Source of the DNA: Rutstroemia sp. NJR-2017a BVV2
Taxonomy: Eukaryota; Ascomycota; Leotiomycetes; Helotiales; Rutstroemiaceae
DNA: 64,000 nt
NCBI GenBank assembly: GCA_002946415.1
Contig: NJPS01000077.1
Coordinates: forward strand, 62,001 to 126,000
Reading direction: 5' to 3'
Translations under genes and position numbers: made by a program
Notes under the pieces: generated by a model
What the model saw: the letters and a program-made list of their open reading frames with translations, nothing else
What the model was told of the DNA's origin: nothing
Databases searched by the model: none
Shown: positions 12,666 through 24,534 of the stretch, one piece after another
Numbering within the stretch: position 1 is the stretch's first letter
Layout: every line of letters begins with the position of its first letter

Positions 12666-14026
12666 TTAATCATCGCAGAAATTACATTTGCCGTCGTACA
12701 TGATCTCGAGCAAACAAAAGATACTGCGATGACTTGGTGGAATGGACGACAGTGGAATTGGGTTGTAAGGGTAAGGCAACCGTGAAGGCTGAACGTTCGA
12801 TGATGATGCTGATGCTGCGCTGAGCCACTTTGAAAGGGGGTTTGTGCTTGGTGACCCGAGGTTTGTCGCTCGTGTGCTGCGCATTCTGCGAGATTCGAAT
12901 AGCTGAATTCGTGCCGGGCTGAAAAAAAGTGTCTGAAAATTGTCGACGTCTGAAGTAGATTTTTTTGGGTTTGTGTGTATTTCCATTTACTTTCGTTTCA
13001 TTTCTTTGAGGTTCGGGAACAAGGCTGATTTCGGGCTGTGAAGGTTCGGTTCTTGGTGTTGCAGGTGATTCTGATGCAGGTGCAGGTGATGTTGCAGGGA
13101 ATGGAAGATGTGGGAGATCTCCATCTCTGATCTTGGAGGTTGCACCCGTGAATCCTCTTGGGGGTTTGGGATTTTGACTAGACGGCGAAGTCGTGGATGT
13201 CTGTTCAAAGGATGTGATTAGCTTCTTTTCTTTTCACTTATTTTTGCTTTTTCCGGTGATGACTTGACTGGGGTTCGGAAGGGCCAAAGGGAAATGAGGT
13301 ACGCGGTGATTCGGGCATCTTTGGGGCATTCCTGGGCAATGTTTGCCTGGCTGGTGACATTGCCGTAACATTGTCGCAGCGACAGGTAAATAGGTAAAGG
13401 GGCATTTTGGGGCATGCGAGGATCCCTCGGTCGCTCTGTCGCTCTGTACTGGGCAGAGAGACGTGATAAGAATCGCTTATCTGGGTGACTGGGAACCCCG
13501 ATGCCCCGTATGACGCAGTGTGACCGGGCTGCTTTTTTGGTGTTGCTTGCAGCTTCAGCCCACTCTCGGCCACTAATCAATAAACTACCCAGCTGGTGCA
13601 GGTGTAAAGGGCCTGAGAATCATCCGCACTCGCGAGGAAAATGGTTCCAGCCTTGTTGATCCGTCCGAACTCGTTCCCTTTTGCTTCCGAATATGGCAAT
13701 TCCACCAGAAAAAGAAATGTGAAGATATACTCACTTCGCTCGCGCCATGGTAGCAAAATCCGGTAATCCGGAAGATGTCATGGATTTAGTGGTCATCGTC
13801 ATCTAGGTTGGTAATTAGCAGCTTTCCTTTTGGGCGAGTTCTGGGAATCCCATACCGTTGTCCTTTGGGTGACTCTGGAAGATCATGGCGACTGGGGCAG
13901 CTGTGGGAGAGCAGTTAGTTAAAGTACGTAGAATTCGAAGTGGTGGCAATCGCAAGAAACTCGAAGGATGCTATGAGCTGGGATTTTGGACATACCGAAA
14001 GAAGCAGCTGAGTTGAATTGAGACAT
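12666..14026 (-). CDS. Candidate spliced gene of unknown function; 3' part uncertain
   Basis: Built by eye; I do not recognise the product. Exons 14026-13996, 13900-13856 and 13677-13589 join in phase, with typical borders (GTATGT...CACAG, then GTATGG...AAAG), to give MSQFNSAASFAAPVAMIFQS, then HPKDNGNEFGRINKAG, then TIFLASADDSQALYTCTSW. Without a further splice the frame ends two codons later with VVY and a stop at 13577. Two further in-phase segments can be added, 13200-12991 (Ser/Pro-rich, FPATSPAPASESPATPRTEP) and 12932-12666 (ends FCLLEIMYDGKCNFCDD), for about 213 aa. The intron linking to them would be 388 bases, long for this genome, and a shorter alternative splice into about 13528 is also open. 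A possible cassette exon lies at 13735-13802. The first three exons are the better supported part. Confidence 0.4.
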
Positions 14027-16786
14027 GTTGAAGCTGGGTTGGTTCGGTTTTGGTAGGTGGTGGTTGAAGCTGGTGGTTGTGGTGGTGGTGGTGGTTGGTG
14101 GTGGGATGAGATGGATCGGATCTGGCTGATAGAGATAGAGACGAAAGTAGATGTGAACTTTGCGAGTTGGAATTGGATTGGAACTTGGTATTATATGTTT
14201 GAAGCTGTTGGGACTGTGTGTGATGAAACAAAAAAAGAGAGGACAAGATCTGGGCCGATGGGAGTTTAAGTAAATGTCCAGAGAAGACATATAATAATAT
14301 TCTTTTCATAGTACAGAGGTACTTACATTGCACACATCGCTGTGAGTGATAGCCTGGTTCGAGAGAGATGCAAAACATCAACCAGGATGGCAAGGCCACA
14401 GGAGCTTGGTCCGTGGCTGAGATGACCTTGTCGATCCGGTGTCTTGTTCAGTTTGGGGGACGTACCTATGCTTCCTAGGTTCCTAGGTTTGTTTCTAGGT
14501 TCTTGAGGAATTCCAGGTGTCGCTCTGACTTGACAACCTTGGGGCTTTGCCTATCTCATCCATCTTGTCCAGGCAAGCAATACTCAGCAATAGCGAGTAG
14601 CACCAGCAAAAGCGTCATCCTCATATTTTAGACATTAGACACAGCTCGGAACTAGTTGGCTATGACTGATATTCTAGGTAGACATGGGGGCCCATTTTCC
14701 CAAAGGCCTTACCTTACGTGCGGATGTGTGAGATTGTAAGGCACAGGGAGAAATTCTTACTACGACTACAAGGGAAAGAGAATGAATAATCCAGCCTGGC
14801 TGCTGGCTGCTAGCTAGTTCGACGGGTTACCCTTCTATCTTACCGAACACTCAGCAGTCACTCACTCTGCCTGGCGCCTCTCCCAGCTCTCCGGGGCGGC
14901 TCTCAGCCTATCATTTTTCTTTGCACAAACCAATTGCCACCTTCCGCCCCGTATAGCCACGAATGGCGCCTGGGAGAGTGTGAAGGGGATGGAAGGGGCA
15001 CGAAAGGGTGAATAAATGGGGCCCACTGCCCTTTGCCCATGTTCTGACTCTTATTCGGCTTACCTACACAACCCACAACCACACAGCACAACCTGGTAGA
15101 TGCAGAAGGGCAGCGGTTTTGTGCAAGAAAGGTGGATAGGAAATGGGAGTTGTGCGGAAGTACAGTACATGTGAATCAGGGCATCTTTTCTTAGATTATG
15201 ACCGGGGACTGCTGCTGCACTTTCCCCCTTCCACACCTTTCCCATCCCAGCTAGGAACTTTTGGAATGAATTTGGAAGGAAATAGTTATGGGGATACAGG
15301 GGAGAGGAGAGTAGGGGATACAGGGCATAGGGGAACCATGGCGGGCCTTAGGCGAGACCTACTTACGAGAGAAAGCAGTGTACGAAAGTAGCACCACCGT
15401 AGAACCACTGTAGAACCATGACCATTGGAGCCATATTGTGATGAACCCAGAAGATGGAAATTCGACCTGTGCAAATTGCAAATTGGCCTGGCTATGGTAC
15501 GACGAGTGCCCAAAAAGGAACATCTGAATATCAACCCCCAAGGTTTCAGTCCCCACTATGCGCCAATCCCAGTGGTCGACTGGTTGAAAGATCCAGATGC
15601 GGAAGATCATACAAAGATTCTAGAAACATGACATTTAGGGAGGTACTGTGAACCTTGAAAGATACGAACTCCTGTTCGTACGAGTCGGTACAGGTACAGG
15701 CACAGGCGGGTACACGTACAGCCCATCAGTCCCTTTCTCCTGCAGTTCCTCCGTCCGCGTCTATGGAGAATGTATGGAGGGCTCCTCCCAGGGCCATCGT
15801 TTCCGCAGAAGAAACTCTGAGATGCGTCACCGCCTATGGGGATCGATGGGATCGATGGGTCTAGCTATTCCGGGATGGTTGGAACTGGAACATATTGGAA
15901 ATGTCGTTTTGGGAGTTCCTGGTATTGGAAATTCGATAAGGCGAACAAACGAGGAGAGGTATCCAGCCAGATCCACTAATCCGTTTTATCGAATGATGGA
16001 ATGCTGTTTCGAATTATTTTTGTTGCATTGCTGTGAAGTCTGGGAAAATGCCTCTCCTAAAACACTGCATCCTTGTCCATTGCATGATCATCACGGTCTT
16101 TTGGTGATGGGAATGGGAGCAGGTGTGGGAATAGGTGTAGGAATAGGTGTAGGTGTGCTTGTCAGTCTTCTGCGGTGTGCGGTAAAGGAAAGCTACAGTG
16201 CAGTGCCGCTCAAGCCCATGCCCAGCCCTGTTCGAGCCCTTATCCAGCCCTTTGGTCTTCGATGCGACGTGGTTACACGCCGGGATTTACTTTCTAACTA
16301 CGCCGGCGTCCCACTATCCCATCACCCATCATCCATCATCCATCATCCAACATCCCATCTCCTGTGCATTCTCGTATCCTCCGACCAAGGCGACCGGGCA
16401 ATTATTACTCACTCGTTCATGCACTTCCAGCTGTTCACAGGTCCCAGAACCAAGGAACCAAGATGCACAGCCTGAGGTTAGACTTGCCATATCGCAGCTT
16501 GGGGCCGGTGGGCACCTCTCCAGGAGGCCAGGAGTCCAGGAGTCCAGGTCGGCTATCACGTATCATGTATCATCTATCATGTATCACAAATCCCGCAATC
16601 AATATGCCGTCACTTGTCTTCGGTGCATAGCCGGGCGGGCGGCTGTCTTCTACAGAGACAGTCTGGGCCGCTCGTACATCGCGCCCACTGCACGCCGCAC
16701 ACGCCCCGATATGCAGTCACATTAGCCCAGTACGGCAGTGGCAGATCCAAAAGCTTTAATCCCTCTGCCAAAAGAGGCCGACCATA

Positions 16787-16830
16787 GTGCAATGTGCAAT
16801 GTGCAATGTGCAATGTGAAATGTGCAATGT
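16787..16830. repeat. (GTGCAAT)n heptanucleotide repeat
   Basis: About six tandem GTGCAAT units, one of them GTGAAAT. Confidence 0.9.
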
Positions 16831-18025
16831 CTGCTTACCAGCCATTTCGGTGAGAAGAAGGCCATGCACCGTATGCTTTCTGCACTTCGCATGCAACCTC
16901 ACACTGATCCCCATCCATCAAATGTTACCATCGCCGTCATCGTACAGATACAGCTTGAATATCGGTGCCTCATCCACCAGCCTCAGACTGAATAATATTT
17001 GCATTGCAATGCATCGCTCACCGACGCGCAGTCACAGTCACAGTCACAGAACGCAGGGAAAACACAGCCTACCAGCAGCTTACATGATTCTTGCAGTACC
17101 GAGATGCAACTGGCTGGCTGGGCTGATATTGACAGGGAGCACACGTTTTTCGCGACTGTCCGATAGCGTCGCCAACGTCACCTAATCGGCCTGTCGTATA
17201 GCTCTCCTTACCACCTGCATGTGCGTTCCTGCATCTAGAAGCTTCTTGCATTGCTCACATCGCTCACATCGGCCTCCCCATGATTCGTTATCAGACACAT
17301 CACGATTCAAGTGCAACACCGGCGCGGATGTACGAAGGTATCCATCTCACCACATACAGATTCACCTACACGCATGAACGGCTGCTGTTGTCTGCTCCCA
17401 TAATTTTGAGCTCCACCACGACCATGAACTCCACCACGCCAATGTGTTAACCGTCTCTCACAAGCTACACCCTGACGTGTTATTAGATAATACTTCCAGA
17501 ACAGCATTATTCCATTACCTCATGGCCTCACTGCCTCAATACTTGATGACCTCATCACCTCATTATTTGGCAGCTGTTTCTGTGCTTGCAAGTTGCGACG
17601 TGTAGTAAGTGACTGAACTGACTACGAAATACTGTTTCAATAAATGGCTGAAATGGACAGATTTGTGAGGATATTCCCTGCTCGGCACTTATCCACATCG
17701 ACGCGCCAGATCTCCCACCTCCTCCCCAAGTCGCAGTACCATTCCCGCCATTCCCACCATTCCATCATTCCTGTTCACTTCCTCCTGGATCTACCTAGAA
17801 TCTGGATCGCATCTCTGGCCCGCTGGCCGGCACCTGCCATCTCCACGACCGTTGTGGTTTTTGTTTCTGAACATTCCCACTCGTGTCTCTTATTTCTGAC
17901 TCTACATTAAATTATGGAGGCAGTCCATCAATGCTATTCCCTCACAATAATTTCTATTTTCGGCTCGACCTGTCTATCTCTCCCTCCGCTCCCACGTCTC
18001 GTCATCCATTGGATCCGATCGATCA

Positions 18026-18062
18026 ACTCACCTCACCTCACCTCACCTCACCTCACCTCACA
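18026..18062. repeat. (CTCAC)n pentanucleotide microsatellite
   Basis: About seven perfect CTCAC units in a row. Confidence 0.95.
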
Positions 18063-19029
18063 TCTCCAAATCAAACGGGATGATTTCCAATCGATCACTC
18101 CCGCCTTACCAGAACGGTAAGTATCCTCAAGGATATAAATAAAATTCAATTTCCCTTCTCAGCTTGGCCTCGCTTTATCCTGTCAATTCCAAAAAAGCAT
18201 AACTTCACTTAACTTAATAGAAATGTGGATCAGCCCAGGAACGTGTGGATACCAGGACCACCTTCTCCACAATGATCGTACCTCACTACACCCCTTTTAG
18301 AAAGAATGATTTCCCGACCCCGTCTCCAGTTTCGTCCAATCGTCCCACGAACGAACGAACTTCACACCTCCTCGCTCGATCCCATGCTCAGGAGACTGCA
18401 GGTGTCAGAAATATCACCAATGACAACATCCCATCCATCCATCATCATTCGCTGTTCATCCCATCTCAAGCTCGTTCTTCGTCCGTTCGATCGTTGCAAC
18501 TCTTTTCTTCTAGAACTTCCCAGGGGCCCAGGGGAAAATAGCAACAGGAATAGGAACAGGAACAGGAACAGCGGTATGCAAGTTCCGGTCGGTATTCATT
18601 CCCAGATACCAGGATCCCAGAATTTCGCCTCAAACCTTCCGAAAAAGAAAAGAAAATGGAAGTCTTCCAGAATTCCGAAACCGTCAATAACCCAAGTCTA
18701 ACCAACCGTCAGCTACCCTTGGATCGGTACTGAATCAGTCATTAGTTGTTGACTGACTGAGGGAATTTGCCTTCCTATCCTTAGGGGAATACCCGTCCAG
18801 CCTTCTCGATTTGTCGTCTCCAGTCTTTGGGTGGCTTCTGAGGTTTTCCCTATCTATCGTATACGGGACGGGACTTAGACGTGCCAGATCCGGTCACCCC
18901 TCGATCAATATCGACATCCATATTTGGGTCGGTTACTTCATCGTCTTTATGCAATATGAACCAATTCATTCATCATTTTAGATCATTTACACTCTTGAAT
19001 TACTAATTTGTTCTCAATTCAACAAGATT

Positions 19030-19095
19030 ATAGTTCTTTCTCTTCCTCTCTCTCTCCTTTCTCTCTATCTCTCCTTTCTCTCCCTTTGCCTCACC
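19030..19095. repeat. Pyrimidine-rich tract
   Basis: Almost pure C/T on the plus strand (TCTCTCTCTCC-like units). Such tracts are common next to fungal transcription starts; a plus-strand promoter role is inference. Confidence 0.6.
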
Positions 19096-19546
19096 TCCGT
19101 TTTTCCTTGCCCGCTTTATTCCAATCGTTACCTGTCATTCATCATCAAAATCATCACGATCGTCATCGTACTCCGTATGTACAAAGGCAATACCTTCCTG
19201 ATCAACTACGATTCGGTGATCAGGGCCCAGTGCTCCACCCCCAAACCATCCATCATCAGAGACAAAAGTCACCCCTCGATGCTCCATCTTGACTTTCCTC
19301 TTCCAGTCAAGGCCCACTCAACCTAACCCCCCAACGCCTGGAACCTCCAAACCAGCCAGTATAGACAGAAAGGCGGGGATTATGCGCCTAAGCCCAAAAT
19401 TCAATGTTCCAGAAAATCGTCCAAAAATACACTGGCTAACCGGGCCGCATCCGTGTAAGGTGATTCGTCTACTTTTGGCGACAAAGATAGCGCATCCTCA
19501 CGTGGGTTTTTGGATCCCCTGGTTCGACACGATCTAACTTGCTGGT

Positions 19547-22500
19547 CTATCCCTCAGGCACAAAAACGTCAGTTTCAACTTTCCGCAATCATAATCAAAG
19601 GAGACAGGAGATATCTACGGAAGATCTTGGTCCAATCGGGGAGACAGAGAACCAAAATTGGAAAAACACATACCGAACTCCTGAACCACACCTCGTATAT
19701 CATCTACAAACCCAGCAATCGTCTCATCGATTACTTTGCCGCGCCAAGCGACATCGCCATCACGGATCGGATTAAAGCTCTCCTTGCCCCCTTTCCGGGT
19801 TTTGAACTTGGAATGCAGAATTTCTTTGCATCTCTCGAACAAGTTCGTCTGCGTCACCTTCACTCTCTCCTGGAACTCATTCTTCTCAATTTCCGCCTCT
19901 TTCCCGCCATGCTTTACTCTGGATTGAGAACTGCATTCATCAGTCAGCACATCTCTGCGGCTGGGCGAAAGCGATGAGCAAGAGACATACGTGCACCACG
20001 AAAGTCCTAAGGTCTTGTCCATGACCAGTGTCAGGACGAGCAAGACGCTGAACCCGATGGCCCATTTTCTTTCATTCGTGGTGGCACGATTACTGGTCCA
20101 CATAAGTTGGCCCCATTCTCTGAGGACCTCCTTGATGCGGTCTTGTTGTGTCATGAAGAAGGCCACCTTGATTTGACGTTGGGCACATCTTGGCGCAGAG
20201 TCTGGAGGATATTCTTCTCCCAATCGACCTTCCACCAACTTCGTTGATTCGTCGTCGAGGATAAGACTTCTTTCCAGAATAGAGCAAGCAATATGGATCT
20301 CAATGGCTTCACGGAGTAACTCGTACTAGACAGAAGTATGTTAGTGCATGGGACTAAATAGGTAATAAATAAGGGCACTCTGAGTGTCTTGAACGTCCGA
20401 TGGTCTCGGATGGTTCATATTGGCATCGTACAAGTTTGGGGGTTGGGGAATATGCTCACCTCGTCACCAGCATTAACTCCAGCAGTGTAAAACTGGCACA
20501 CTGTCTGCAGTAGGCGTTTCGCTAGATCCGACTCCTCAGGCTCATACGCAATTTTTACATATTGCGCAAGATCACGTCTTGCGATTGCCTCAACGTAGCG
20601 TTTGTACTCTTCATGCTTGTCGTGCATTGAAGTTGGGAGAATGCCTAGTGGCGGGCTTTTCTTTTTTGTGAAGGTTGGCAGGCCGTCCTTGTTGACATAG
20701 GTCTGAGACTGATAACGGAACACAGAGGTAGAACCTCGTACGGAAAGAGAGACAACGGTGACCTTTAGCGGTACTCTGTAACCCCAGCTTAGGCGAATGA
20801 TCATTTCATCTCTCCCAAATCCGGACGCATTCTTTGCTATGAATTTCTCCGTGTTCTCTATGGTGTACTGCCTGATCATATAATCTATTGAATCTCGTCA
20901 GCTGAAAGCCATCGTAAGAGAACTAAGGTAAGCCATACCAGGTACTAAGAACTTATCTAGCATCTCCACCGGATCATTGAAGCATGGCAAAAGACAGAAT
21001 CTACGTTTTCCAGACAGTCTAGTGCACTGCTCGCAGGGGGACCCAGAAGAACAAGGAGAGCACTACAAGAACAAATCAGCACTATTATAAAATCCACACA
21101 ACATACCAAATTCATACCTTTATTTTGGAGAGATGGCACGCCCAACAAGCTCCAGCTTGTCGCACATCCCGAGCCTCTCGCTTCTCTTTGTCTGTTAATG
21201 GACGTACTCGCCCACGAGTGACTTTGCCCTTTTGTGGTTCCGGATATGCGCTGAAGACGTGTGAATGATGGCTTGCATCATGGGATGATGCTGGAGAAGC
21301 TTGTGAACGCGGGGAATGTGTATGCGAGTGTGGAGAACGTGAATGCGAGTGTGGAGAACGTGTTTGTGAGTGTGGAGAATGTGTTTGTGAGTGTGGAGAA
21401 TGATAAGACGCCGGAGAGCCGTGAGACGGTGTATAAAGCGTGTTTGAGTAGGAAGTTGAGGAGTCGCTCTCGTCGAACCAGTTGTTCTGCAGCGGTTCCG
21501 GACCATATACATTGTTGGTCGAGGAATTGGGCATGCCGAACGAATCGTCATGCAGCGATCCCAGAGGAGAGCTCTCTGGGTCGAATGCGACAGGGTTGGC
21601 AGCCACTCCCCCCCCAAAGGCGTTATCTGTTGTACCGTGGGAGTTCCACCGAGCTTGCGAACGTATGTATCTACCTTCAGATTCAAGGTCTGGGGCTTCC
21701 ATGAGTGGTGTTACTGAAGGCTGAGGAAGTGGCATTGGGAAGATGTCGTTCACAGTATTGAAGTCCCAAGCGGTAGGCATGGCGAATTGGTTCTCAAAAG
21801 CAAAAGCCGAGGTCACTGATAATGGAGTGCTAAAGCTCTCAGTCCTTTGAATTGCAGTGCTGTCGGCAATCATGCCTTGGTTCATGTAGTCTGCTATTCC
21901 ATTGAAATTAGCACTGATCTCGCAGCACGATGGAGTCTGATGCCAGCACGCTTGTAGCTACACAACAGACATTATGGACGCAAGTTACAATCAGAGATCA
22001 GGTACATACCCGGTAATGTAAGACCAAGCAATGAGGGGCTTGGGCCTCCTGGAGATCCATAAATTGGGGAAATGGGGAACATGAAATTCTCGGAGGATGC
22101 TGACATTGTGGACGCTGAAGCTATCATGCTACTATAGTTTGCAACATCGGATCTGGATATAGGCATATCATCGAAGCCCGCAGCATTCATGTTGGTAGCG
22201 GAAGCTTGGTTAATGAAACTCCACGACATGTCGAAGCCGCCAAGGTTTCCCGTTTGGAGCGACAGCGAGGTACCGCCATCTTGTCCGATATAATCTGGAA
22301 ATTCCGGGCTCACAGGATCCTCGGGACTGATGGATTGTTGGATTGTTGCGTTGGAATAATTCGACATCCATTGTGTGTTTGGGATGGCTGTCTGTGCCGC
22401 CGTCAGACTTAAGGTTGTGTTCCCCGCTGACACCGACGCCGACGAAGCTGTGTTTTGATAGTCGAAGAGGTCATAATTCGAAAACGAGCCAGTATCTATG

Positions 22501-22706
22501 GCTAATTGTATGTTCCAGCTGGGACGCGACGACGAGTGCCTGGATTTGCTGGATGAGGTCGATGAGGATAGGGCAGGCGGTGAAGCGCTCGGGCTGTAGC
22601 GACGATGTGAATATGAAGAATGTTGTTGTTGCCTTTTGCGAACTCTTTGCGGTGAGATGGGAGTCGGCCACTCGGCCCGAGGCTTGTTGGAGGCCTGATC
22701 GATCAT
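19547..22706 (-). CDS. Zn(II)2Cys6-type transcription factor with central zinc cluster
   Basis: Seven exons: 22706-22010, 21890-21118, 21062-20939, 20884-20460, 20325-19991, 19930-19674 and 19578-19547, about 880 aa. All phases close and most introns show a CTAAT or GCTGAC branch. Residues 1-480 are Ser/Pro/Asn-rich, probably disordered and activation-like, with a heptad repeat SPHSQTH, SPHSQTR, SPHSHSR, SPHSHTH near 400. The cluster spans about 481-513: CWACHLSKIK, an intron, then CSPCSSGSPCEQC...C, i.e. CX2CX6CX8CX2CX9C, preceded by a basic stretch (RGRVRPLTDKEKREARD). The C-terminal 370 residues are folded-looking, with a hydrophobic helix (FSVLLVLTLVMD), and lack a domain I can name. A terminal exon at 19292-19135 also joins in phase, giving about 922 aa, so the true 3' end is open. 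Confidence 0.85.
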
Positions 22707-24534
22707 CCTTCTTCTACCTTATATTTTAAGTAATGTCGCGCTGAACCGGTCGGTATGCTAAAGCCAAATTCCAATTCAATATCAATATCATTGCGGTGAA
22801 GTGGCGAAGGCAAAAGTCATCTCATCCTGGGATCCGTAGGGTGGGAAGGAACAACAACGGACGAACGAACGACCAAAGGAAAGAAAATCTGGAGCTGGGA
22901 AGGGATCTGAACTGGTCTGGTCTGATCTGATCCTGTCTGATGTGTGATGTGTAATGTGTGTGATGTGTATGTCGGGAGGGCAAAGCTGGCTGGGGTATTC
23001 GGCATATGTTAAGAGAGAAGTATTCGAGATCCTCTTTATTAATTTGGCAGGTAAGGGTAGGGTAAGTGGCAAGTGGTAGTAGGTACAGTATTAGGCCATA
23101 CTGATAGTGGGCTCAATTACGGAGTTGAGCATGATGGGGACTCGTGGGACCTTTCACCTCGCACTGAGCGACATGGTAGGATGCTCTGGTTTGTTGATTT
23201 TTGGCCTCTCCCACCACACTCTTTTCTCGGCGGTTGGTTCTTGACTCTCGTCTGATTACTGCGTACACGCTTTCTCACTCCTGCGGCCGTCCTTCCTTTC
23301 GTTAAGTTACTGCAGCCGAATACACGGGTGGGTGCGTTTGCTTGATTGCTTGATTGCTTGATTGCTTGGGCTGCTGGGTTGCTGGGTTGCTTGTTTGCTT
23401 GCGTGCAGCTTTTCCTGCGGAATTGGATGGTACAAACGTATGATTGCTCAGGACGGGTTTCTGGTAATAATTGAAGCAGCGCAGCAGAGCCCCCAAAAAT
23501 GAGGGGTGGAACCGTGGAACACTTTGCACTTTGCGCTTTGCACTTTGGTTCGGACGAGACGAGACGAGACGACACAAGGGTGCGAGATGTGTTGTTCGCT
23601 TCTTCAAAAATTTCTTTCCCTTCTCGCTCCCTCCCCTCAAGGGGAAAATGCACGATTGGTTGGCTGAAATTGATTCGACCTTGACCGAGTAGAATGTGTC
23701 ACGCTTCTTGCTGCACTGTAACGCCGAAAATATGCACGTCTACTGGAACGGGACGAATGGGCGACCGTCGTTTTATCTGCATTGTTAGGTCGCGGAAGGG
23801 AAATGCACGGATGCGAAGGTTAGGTTGTTTTTAACACACTTCGGATCGCATCGCGTGGAGCGCTTTCGTGTCGTGAATTTATTGATTTGATGAGATTTTG
23901 GTGAAAACGTCGTCGAGAAACGGCAATATGGGAACGGGTGAGTGGTGTACAACGCATCACCTGGTCTCCAAAATTCCCCCAGCTTTTTGAGGCTGGGGGG
24001 TTTTGGGTTGAGTGGTGGGTAAGGTCAGATTGGCATTCAAACTTCTACAGATTTCCATGCTATCTTCTGGAGCAGCAGACGGCATGCGGGTAAATTCTTA
24101 ACTCGCCAGTCTGCCCATCAATCTGCCATAAGGTTATCACGGGGATGTCATCCACAGCGGAATGAAAGACGATTAATGCAATGTACGAAGTCAGCAAGGG
24201 TGGAACGAGAGTGAGAAATTTAAGTCAAGTGGCGATCACGTAGCCGTAATCATCAACGCCCCAAATCAGTTCGCGAAGACCCTAAGAGAAAGTATGATAA
24301 CCCCATAGGTTAATTTGAAAGTGCAATTACATGCATCAAGAATCTACCCATATTCCTTCCTTCATCCATTCGATCTTTCGTATTTCATGTTCACCCCGGA
24401 TTTCCCCAATCAGCGTCATCAATTCAGCAATGCCCACCAAAAGTGGAGCAATGCCCTACTCCAGCCTCCATGCCCCTCCCAGGGCCCCTCGCATTTTGCG
24501 TTCTGGAGAGCAGAGCCGCAATTCTTTTTTCAGA
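22707..24534. other. Upstream region of the zinc-cluster factor, 1.8 kb
   Basis: No gene recognised. It holds TCTGAT/TGATGTG-rich DNA near 22910-22970, an octanucleotide tract at 23338-23406 and a GACGA tract near 23550-23570. It should contain the promoter and leader of the transcription factor and the 3' flank of the tetraspanin gene. Confidence 0.6.
23338..23406. repeat. (TTGATTGC)n-derived octanucleotide repeat
   Basis: Three near-perfect TTGATTGC units followed by degenerate GCTGGGTT and GCTTGTTT copies of the same period. Confidence 0.85.

Larger units (their letters stand above)
14027..19134. other. Large gene-poor tract with low-complexity DNA
   Basis: About 5 kb with no convincing protein gene. 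It has GGT-rich DNA around 14055-14105, GGAATAGGTGTA-type repeats near 16110-16160, a CATC-rich stretch near 16315-16350, a GTGCAAT tract at 16787-16830, a CTCAC tract at 18026-18062 and a C/T-rich stretch at about 19030-19095. A well-formed intron-like interval on the plus strand at 18117-18220 hints at a non-coding or leader transcript. Confidence 0.55.

Noticed and set aside
15648..16475. 275-codon plus-strand frame
   Set aside because: Composition follows simple repeats (Gly/Val run from GGTGTAGGAATA units, His/Ser/Pro from CATC repeats). Overlapping frames are also open; no domain.
18306..18701. Plus-strand frame ending in a basic stretch with Asn-Arg repeats
   Set aside because: The Asn-Arg run is the GGAACA repeat; no homologous-looking segment and several overlapping open frames.
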